DNA from: Marisa cornuarietis
Lineage: Eukaryota > Mollusca > Gastropoda > Architaenioglossa > Ampullariidae
Length of the DNA: 64,000 bases
Direction: 5' to 3'
Assembly (NCBI GenBank): GCA_004794655.1
Contig: SMMW01000575.1
Coordinates: 11,731,001-11,795,000, forward strand
A program made the translations under genes and the position numbers. Shown here one piece after another: positions 42,201-51,200 of the stretch. Under the pieces are notes generated by a model. That model was not told the origin of the DNA. It did not search any database and saw only the letters and a list, made by a program, of their open reading frames with translations. Position 1 is the stretch's first letter; the number at the start of each line of letters is the position of its first letter.

Positions 42201-45200
42201 ACGTGCAGGTAAGCCGGCCGACTGCAACAAGAGGCTCGAGTGCACGTGTACGTAGGTCAAGGTCGAATGAAATAAAAGCTACTAAACTGGTGCCTCATGA
42301 TCCTAACAGCATCGCAGTACGTAAAGGTTATTACTTCCCATTAGTCAAGTACAGGGAATGCCATTGTCTACAGAAAAAGACGGGTTCCTAGTACAGCTGT
42401 AAGGTTTGTATATACGAGTCATACATCTGTGCACAACATGAAGTTTCAAACACTGCTTTTTGCAGCACGAGAAGAGGACCGGCTCGCCCTGAGCCAGCAG
42501 CACGCCATTACACTGCGTAAATACGCAGACACGTAAATGTTAGAGAATTACATGATCATAAAACGAGTGCATGCACAGAAAATGTATGTTTAGGGTTTAC
42601 AAAATTTTCTCTCGCGTGCGTGCGTGCGTGCCCATGAACATACACATTCTTTGAAAACAGTTCTTTCTCGTTAACACACGCAAGAGAGATACACAGACAC
42701 CCGCCAGCACCTGCAAGAAAAAAAACACACACACACACACTAATGGCCGTAAGGTTGTGACTAGTTCATGCAAAGCACAACAACAACATACAAAGGAGAT
42801 TACAGTCACTGTTCACTGCTACAGCACCCTATCGTTATCTGGCCTAATTGTGTGGCGACATTGTCTCCGGTTATGACAACTACAACGATGTAGTCTGATG
42901 CACCCGTAATAACATGACGCATGTGTGTCCACGCGGCTTTCACAGTCACAACTACACGCAGCAGCATCTACAACTCTGACCCCACAGTTCGACACGCTGA
43001 AAGGATAGGCCGGCTAAAAAAAAAAAAAAAAAAATCCAACAGACTGGATCGATAATAGACTGAGCAATAGTTTGTGACAATCTGTGAGGCTGAGGCTGTT
43101 TTCGCTGCTGTCGCCGCAAGCAAGTGGCCATTGAATGACTCTGTGCGTTAACTCGCAATCATCAATCTAGAAATCAATTCTTCCCTCCCCACAAAAGTTC
43201 AAAATATACGCCACCACTGTACACACGTCCATCTATAAAAACTGTGGACTCCTGCTGGCACAGATATTATGAGAAAATCTTACCCTCAAAGCGATGAAAG
43301 GCATAAGGGTTGGATGAGGTAAAGGTAAGAATTAATAGCAAACAATAAAAACACGAGAAGAGAAAACGATAAACACCTTAGGACACGAAGCAACCAGAAC
43401 TGACCTTTCTTTTCCACCTCCGGCTGTCTGGGCGAAGGCGAGGCGCTGTCAGTCACGTCGAAGACGCTGAGGTCGGTGCGGCTGCTGCCCGCCGAGGCTA
43501 TGGACCAGTTGTCCACCTTCTCGTTGTAGTCCAGCATCAGTAACTTCCCACCCACCTTAGGTGCCCCCTTCCGGGGGTTGCCGTCCCCTTTGGCCTGGGA
43601 ATCCGGCTCCCCGTCTCGCTGTGCGGTCGGCGGCTTGACGGAGGAGCTGACGATGTTGAGCTTGCTGCGCACGTTGCTGAAGTCCGGCTTGGTGTGCCTG
43701 GCGATCTTGAGCTTGGGCTTGGGCGCGGGCATGTCCTCCTTGTCCTTCTTGGCCGGCAGTGGAGTGCTGAGGTACGCCGCAATCGAGCTCTTAACCTCCG
43801 TCTTGGGTTTCACTTTCGTGTCCTTGCTAGCCTCGATCTGCGACATGATGTTGTCCCACTTGCTCTTAGGGGTGGCGCGTTTCACCTTCGGCTTCTCTTC
43901 TTTGGCAGGCGTCTGTTTCTTCTCGTCTGTCAGCAAGTTGTCGCCTTTGGACTTGTCGGGGGCGCTGGCCACGCTGCTGTTGTCTGGACTGGCTTCCTGC
44001 TGTTTGAGGCCCTTGCTGGTGTTGGCAGCGTTGTTCTTTTTATGCTTCACGTCCATTTTGTTCTCTTCCTTGGGCTTAGCGGGAAGAGGTGCCTTGATAT
44101 AGTCGGCCAGCTTGGAAGTGGCGGCCTTCACGTTGACCTTTTTGTGCTCGATAACTATCTTTCGTGCTGCCGCCTTGCCCTTCTTCTGACTGGAGGTGTC
44201 AAGAGAATCTGATTCCTTGCTGTCTTTACGCTGATTTTCCTTTCTCGCCAAGTTTTCATCCACTACCTGGGCCGAGACTGCTCCTGCATCGAAGTCTGCC
44301 AAAGCCCCGTTCTCAGATTTGGTTGGCGTTATTTCCTTTACGGTGGAGTCGCTTTCTTCCTTCTCTTCGTCATGGGGTGCCACGGGTTCGGCGCTCTCTG
44401 TCATCTCGCTGTTCAGCAGGACCGCATGCTGGCTGGTGATGCTGTCCGACTGCGAAGAATCTCTGCTCTCCCCAGGGGCTCCTGTCCGTGTCAATCTGCT
44501 CGTCTCTGTCAGTGGCTGGTCAGCTTCTACTCGATCATCCTCGGGCCTTTCGTCGGCCTCATTTTCTGATGAGCTGGTGTCCGTTGCTTCCCCCTCCTCT
44601 TCGCCTGCTTTCTACATTTACAGACAAAAATCAGTAACGCCTGATGATGCTGCGCCGTCAACGTAAATTCGCTACAAAGCAATTTTGTTCTTATTCTCCT
44701 CTAAATACTTAATTTTGTCTTTTCTTTTTTCTGGAAACCAAAATCTATCCAAAGAAACAAAACTTACACTTACGAGAGATACTAAACACAGAGGACATGG
44801 GTGAGAATTTCATATATCTGTGGGAGGGAGTGGGCAAAGGTTGCTGTGTGCTGGAGACACCCATCATGAAGATATACATGTACATGAGATGGACATACAA
44901 GCAAATAAACCTGCTCCAGCCCTTGAGACATCACTTCGAATTTCCTGAGCGCTTACATATCCTATTTATTGTTGTGGCTCAGTTACTAAGGGCCACCACT
45001 AATCAACTTTCAGGAATTCCAAGAATTTAGCCAACGCTCACAGATGCTAATTTTAACCAAGTAATACAATGGAAAGAATCTTTGCCACCATCTAAAAATG
45101 AAATGAACTAAATAGCAATAGTCTATGTTTTCCACTATTTATATATGCAGCTAACATCAAGCAAACAGAAGTGTATGAATATCTTTAATCATCACTGAGC

Positions 45201-48200
45201 AGTGACTTTTTCGCACAGCATGCATCAAGGACTTTTCAGTATCCTTACAAAGACTTAATTCCATCGATTATGAGAAAGAAAAAGAATTCTTCTTACCTCA
45301 CTATTCCCTGACTCAGGGCAGTCTGTCCTGTCTAAATCGTCTCTGAAATATGATTAATGGAAGTCAGTTTGAGCAGATGCTATTATTTCTAAACTTCTTT
45401 ACATCTGTCATTGCTTATTTTACACGAGACTGCAAAAACACTCAAAACACAATTTACAACAGCACCAAGACTCAAAACACAATTAAAGCAGAGAGAATGA
45501 ATACTCAAAATATACATGAACACACAAGATTTAAGTTAGGTTAATAATGATGCATTCCATTTTCTAAAGAAACTGCAAAGTAGGTGAACAATTCATATCC
45601 ACAAATATTTAAACCACAAAAGGACTTACTTATCCACAAACATAGCCATAATTAGCTACAATCAAGACAACTTACTATTCTACACACACACGCACACACA
45701 CAGCAATAATACAGTAAAGTTAACTTATTTTTCAACAAACAAACAAAACCAGAAACAATACTTTTTTATTTTACAAACATTTCTGATGGAGCCTCTGCCT
45801 CCAAGTCTATTACTGTCACTGCTGTGTCGCTATACAGATCTCCATCAACTTCTACTTCATTCTCCTTTAATCCTTGGAGCCCTGAAGGAGACAGAATGCA
45901 AGATGTTAGTAGTATTTCCATTTCCTATGTCTCTTTACCACTAAACACTCCACTGAATGTGTTAGAACAATGCATAATATGACTTTTAACAACCTTAAAT
46001 GCATAAAGAAAAAATCTTTTCATATATAAAATTAAATGCAGGTTTAAAATTACATCACATACTATACTGAACAAAATGTGAGCATGCACAGGGGAGACAA
46101 TTCAAACCTATGGCAAAAGATCATTGTCAGATGCTGTAATTGTCTCCCTTGCAAATTAACTCTTCGATTCTTTGTAACATTCGGAATTTTAAAAAAATAA
46201 AATTCTTAGTTTCACTTCATTGCACATAGAGCTATGGAGGTAAAATCATGCTCCATTGTTTCTATGTCCCATTGTCCCATTAAAGACCAGAATGTACTTT
46301 AACTTACTTGGTCCACTTTAGAAAATTGTCTCAGGAGACATCCACTTTATAAAAATTTTACAAGGACATGTACCAGAAGGATTTCTTAGAAACTAAAATG
46401 GAAAAAATGTACACTGAAGGAAACATTCCTACCAGATGGTTGTCTTTTCATTAATCCCAAACCTTTTGCTTTGGCATCTGAATGAGCTCCCACTATTTGC
46501 CCACTTAGCTGATGCTTTTCTGTCCAGTCAGTTGGGGAATTGGTTGTTAAAGTTCCAGCTTCAGAATCCGTGTCAGGAGCATATCCTGAAAAAAAAGTTT
46601 TCTCTGATTTCTCAGTTATGAACAAAACTCAACATGAGTGATACAATATAGAGAAAATTACCTCTACAAACATGGATGAAAAATCACTCTCCACTGTAAA
46701 ACTACCTGAAGCAGTCCAGCAGTTCAGTGGTAAACCACTTATCTATCACAAGTACAGAAAGCACTGTATAGTCCTGGATCCATATCTTCTCTGGGGCAAC
46801 ACTTACATGACAGGGTTCCTTACAGGGCTGACTGTGACTTTTTGCCCCTTAGTCCTTCGTAGCACAAAATCACCCTTGTGTGAAAATACTTTAATTCCAG
46901 AGAATTCTCCCATCCCTCTAAAAATAATGATGCAGAAAGACAGTTTGTCTGTGAGGGAGTTTCATTACAATAAGATTATTAGAATTGGAGCTACATTTGT
47001 ATCCCATAAGAACAATAGCATGATGAAATGCTACTAACTGCTGATTAAAAGCCTCCTAAGTCTTTATCCGTTCTTTTAAAAAAACAGCTCTGATTGACAT
47101 TAACATTGCAGTATTTAATTTTTTTATATAAAAGCAGCTTAAGGCATGTACACAGATTTTATTATTACAAGATAATTCCTTGCACAACAACATTACTTCT
47201 ACCTACCTTACGGATTTAGACATATATCAAGCAGTTTCCAGTCAGCATGACAGGTAAGAAGGTGAAAAATACAATGTATCTCTTTAAAGTATATTGGCCT
47301 AGGCCTTTAGTGTGTTTCTTAAAAATCAATGGAGCAAATTCTTTCACATGAATGGGTTCTCACTAATACAAGAAATTAATTCCCAAAATCTGAACCTATA
47401 ACACTATTCTATTTCAAAGATAAAAAGCCTTCAAAGACCGATACCCACAAAAAAATTCAGACTTATGGTGTCATGCTATCTCCACAGTTTAATGCTAGCT
47501 GCATCACCTGCCCTCTAATGTTGGGAAAAGATCCTTGTTTTTCATAAACTTAGGATTACTTTCAGTTTGTTACTAGTCGCCAGACTACTTAGGGTGACAA
47601 GTTTCCCAAGGCACTTACCAATACCATACTTCTCATGCTGTATAGCTCACCTATATGACCAGCTACTGTGACAATATATGGGATGCTTTGCATCCTCACC
47701 AGTATTGAGACCCTCCTACACCCCCACCCCCCAAGGCTGTCACCCAAGTCTCAGAATCTATATTCCTTTGCTGGTGCAAACAAAGTTGAGCAAATATTAT
47801 ACTTAATGTTATACCATTCAATCTTTCAAATCATTTTATGTGTGGTTATTTTCTATTATTATTGATTATCGCCATTTCAAAATTTTCAGGATTGTGTGCA
47901 AAGGAGGTAACCTTGCATTTGAGATTCAACCTGGGTTGGGGAATCTCACGCTGACTATTGCATTTGAAAAACATTGGTGTCACGCCAGAAAGACTGGATA
48001 AAGTGGCTGTATGTTTCTGAAATCCACGTTAGCATCTGCTTAAAATGGTTATCTTTGCCATTAGTTGTTGGTACATTTTGAAAAAAATATACTTTTAGGT
48101 GTCACTGGGTGCTGGAATCTGACATAAAATCAGTAAGTTTTCTTGACCTTTGTGAAGGAGCATGCATGTCTGTCTGTACCTGGATGTGACATGCAGGATG

Positions 48201-51200
48201 GATGACTTGTTAAAACATGGAAGTGCTATAAGGCTACAACTAATGGAGGGGCTAAGAATGAATGTTAATTAGGCAGTTCCATGTCCTAACATTACATCAT
48301 AGATCTGACATCTTTCTATGCATGAGTGAAAATATCAAACACTCAAAAAGTGTATATCCTTCTTGGAAGTATAGTCCATCACTCAAAGTTTGGGAATTAA
48401 AATCTAATTCCAAAATAACCATGATTTTTTTTTTTTAATTTACTCATTTTGTATCTTTTCTTGTCACCTTGGCCCCCCTGTCCCCCTTTATGCATGCTCT
48501 TCTTTCTCTGTATCTGCAAATCAATTTTCTTGATTCAGAAAGTTTAATGGGATCCTACAGCAGCACACCGTCAATGAAGCTGCAAGAAACAGAAGGTCCC
48601 AAATGTTATGCAATACTTTTTATAGTTCTTAAATTTATCCTACCTGTGTCAGCACTTGTTGTGGAGATCAGTGAAAGTGGACGTTCTTGCTTGTTATGTC
48701 CATTTGCTAAGTCCCTAGAAAGGTTTTTGTCGGTGACTGGTATCCCTGTTAAACCAGACTTTGCACCAGTGTCTTGGTCAGGATGTATTACAACTGTGAC
48801 ATCAAAGTCTACTGATCTTCGATTTGACACAGCATCAGTGGTCTGATCTCCAAAATCTTTCAAGTCTTTTTCAGAAATCCCAGAATCAGTCATAAGATGT
48901 TTAGCCTCTTTAGACATACCAATGGGGAAATCTTCAATGCTGTCAATGTTTTCAAAACCATCTTCATTGTCCTCAAACTGGTTGGATTCGTCCATTTCAT
49001 TGCAGGGCAGCTCCAGGTCAGCACCACTTTTCTCAGCCAAAGGTCCCAAGGGATCCACACTCGTCTCACTGCAAGAATCTGAGGTACTGGTGGACATGCC
49101 ATCTTGGCTCTTCTCCAGAAGTTTTGCATCAAAGGCATCATGGTCGTAGTCCCATTCTAGCACTTGGGACACCTCCGGGGAGATACCATTAGAACCTTCT
49201 TCCTGAAGCAGTTCTTGTTTCGCTGGAAATGCAACACCACTGCTGCTGCTGCTGTCACTATCCCGATATCTGTCCTGCACAACTGAGAAGTTTTGTCTTA
49301 TCTCCTCTGTTCTTGTCTCAGTTTCTGTGATGTCATCCCCACTTCTCTGGACATCCACATTGGAAACACTAACTCCCTTGTGTCCAAGCAGTTTTCTTAA
49401 ATTATTCCCCTGCAATGGGGTTGATGTCTGACCCTCACAAAGGTCAGCAATAGAAATGGATGTCTCTTCCAAGGTACTGGAATTGCCGGAGAGAGAAATA
49501 TCTGATTCACTTGTTGACGAAACAACTCTCTCTCCACCTGACAGATTTTCCAGGAGGTTTGTATCATCCAAAAGTAGGTCAGGTTCCATAAGACCCAAGC
49601 TTATGTCAGAAGCAACAGCAGATGCAATATCTTGGGCACTCTGGGTCTGATTTAGTGCACCAGGGACCTTGCTTTGTGAAGGTGGAGAGGGAGTTGGTGA
49701 GGCAGACGAAACCACATCAGGCAAATTACTGGCTGACTGTGGAGGCCCAGGCAGGCCTTCTTTATTGAATGTAATGTTGAAATACTGACGGCTGTCAGAC
49801 TGCAACTTCTTCTCCACTCTCTGAATGTAGTTTTCATCAAGACTTCCTTCCAGGTCCAAATCATCAAAGGAAGTATTGCTTTTGTTGACAGACTGGTTCT
49901 CAACAACAAATGTAGAGTTCAGAGGAGACTGAGAAACATCTTGCCCAGAAGGAGGTCTATCCCTCCTAATAAAAGCGGCTATTCTGGTCAACCCAGATTT
50001 TACAGTGGCCTTGGGTGTGTCAGCACTATTCTTTAAAAAGCTCTCAGCCGAAATGGATTTGACCACTTTTTCTGCTGGCCCAATTCTTGGGATGCTAGAA
50101 AAGCGTGCAATCTGTGACTTGCCCAAACTTACTGCTTTGGTCTGAATAGATTCTCCTGTAGGAGCTTCAATTGGAGCTCTTTCAGGGAGATCAGTTACTG
50201 AAGCAGTTAATTCTACATCTTCCTTCTTGTCGAACTTCTGTTTATCCTGTTCCTGAGTGGCAGCAGGAGGTGGAAAAGATCTAACTTTCACTGGCTCTTC
50301 TTCAGGCTTGGGAACAACTTTGTCCAGAGGTGCAAAAATCCCATGGAAAGGTCTGCACGAAAAGTAACGCTTTCCATCTACTTCACCATCATGCAAGCCA
50401 GATGCATCGAAAAGCTCCACCCCACACCAGAAACCAGGAGCAATGTGTGTCTTGCCCACATAGCGCAGTATCCCAGGCTTGACACCACCTATGGTAACCT
50501 TTCCATTGATCTTTAAGTGAGATGCTCCAGGGATCTCTTCTCTAACTGCTTGAGATTCTTCAGGAAAGGTGTCTTTCTTCACACTCCCTGGTGCCTTGAT
50601 AGAAGGAAGAGTCGGCGCAGCTGTGTAATCTGATGAGATGTCTGACGTGGAGGACAACCCTGGGGTTGGTATCCCCGAGTAGGATTTTGGAGCAGGCAAG
50701 AATGATCGTCTTTTTTCTCTTCCTCCATATCCCCCTCCAGGTCCTGGGATTCTACTCTCTGGTTGAGATGCCTGTAAACAAAGCCAAACATTTAGGAGAA
50801 ATCACAGAAATATTTTCGCTGCCCTACGTGCCGACAGGCATAATGGGCAGTCAGTAAGTAAGTAAGTAAGGAACAGAAATATTTCTACCATAGCTCCTGT
50901 ACTTCTATTTTATTGTTTCAATACACATACAGAATCTTGAAGAAGTTATTTCAAGTACAATCTTGTCTGTGAATCTACTGCAGGTTGGTAGGAAGAATAA
51001 GTTGCTGCATCTTAGTTACAAACTTTTTTTCATACTATACCTTTTAAACTGTTTACATTTGGATATTCTCTTCTAATTACAAAATCATCTAAATTTCAAA
51101 TAAATGTTTTTAATCAAATCACGGATAAGACAACAAACGACCATTTCTACATGCTCTTATTGGGTGCCTTCTGTTGTTTCTTTCATTTAAATATTCAACA

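Noticed and set aside
44492..44494. TTG as a start of the exon 6 ORF
   Set aside because: The frame stays open 39 codons further to a good acceptor at 44611 whose phase matches exon 5.
50579..50791. Minus-strand ORF with an ATG just upstream of exon 2
   Set aside because: Its ATG lies upstream of the acceptor and it is out of frame with the CAP-Gly reading frame.
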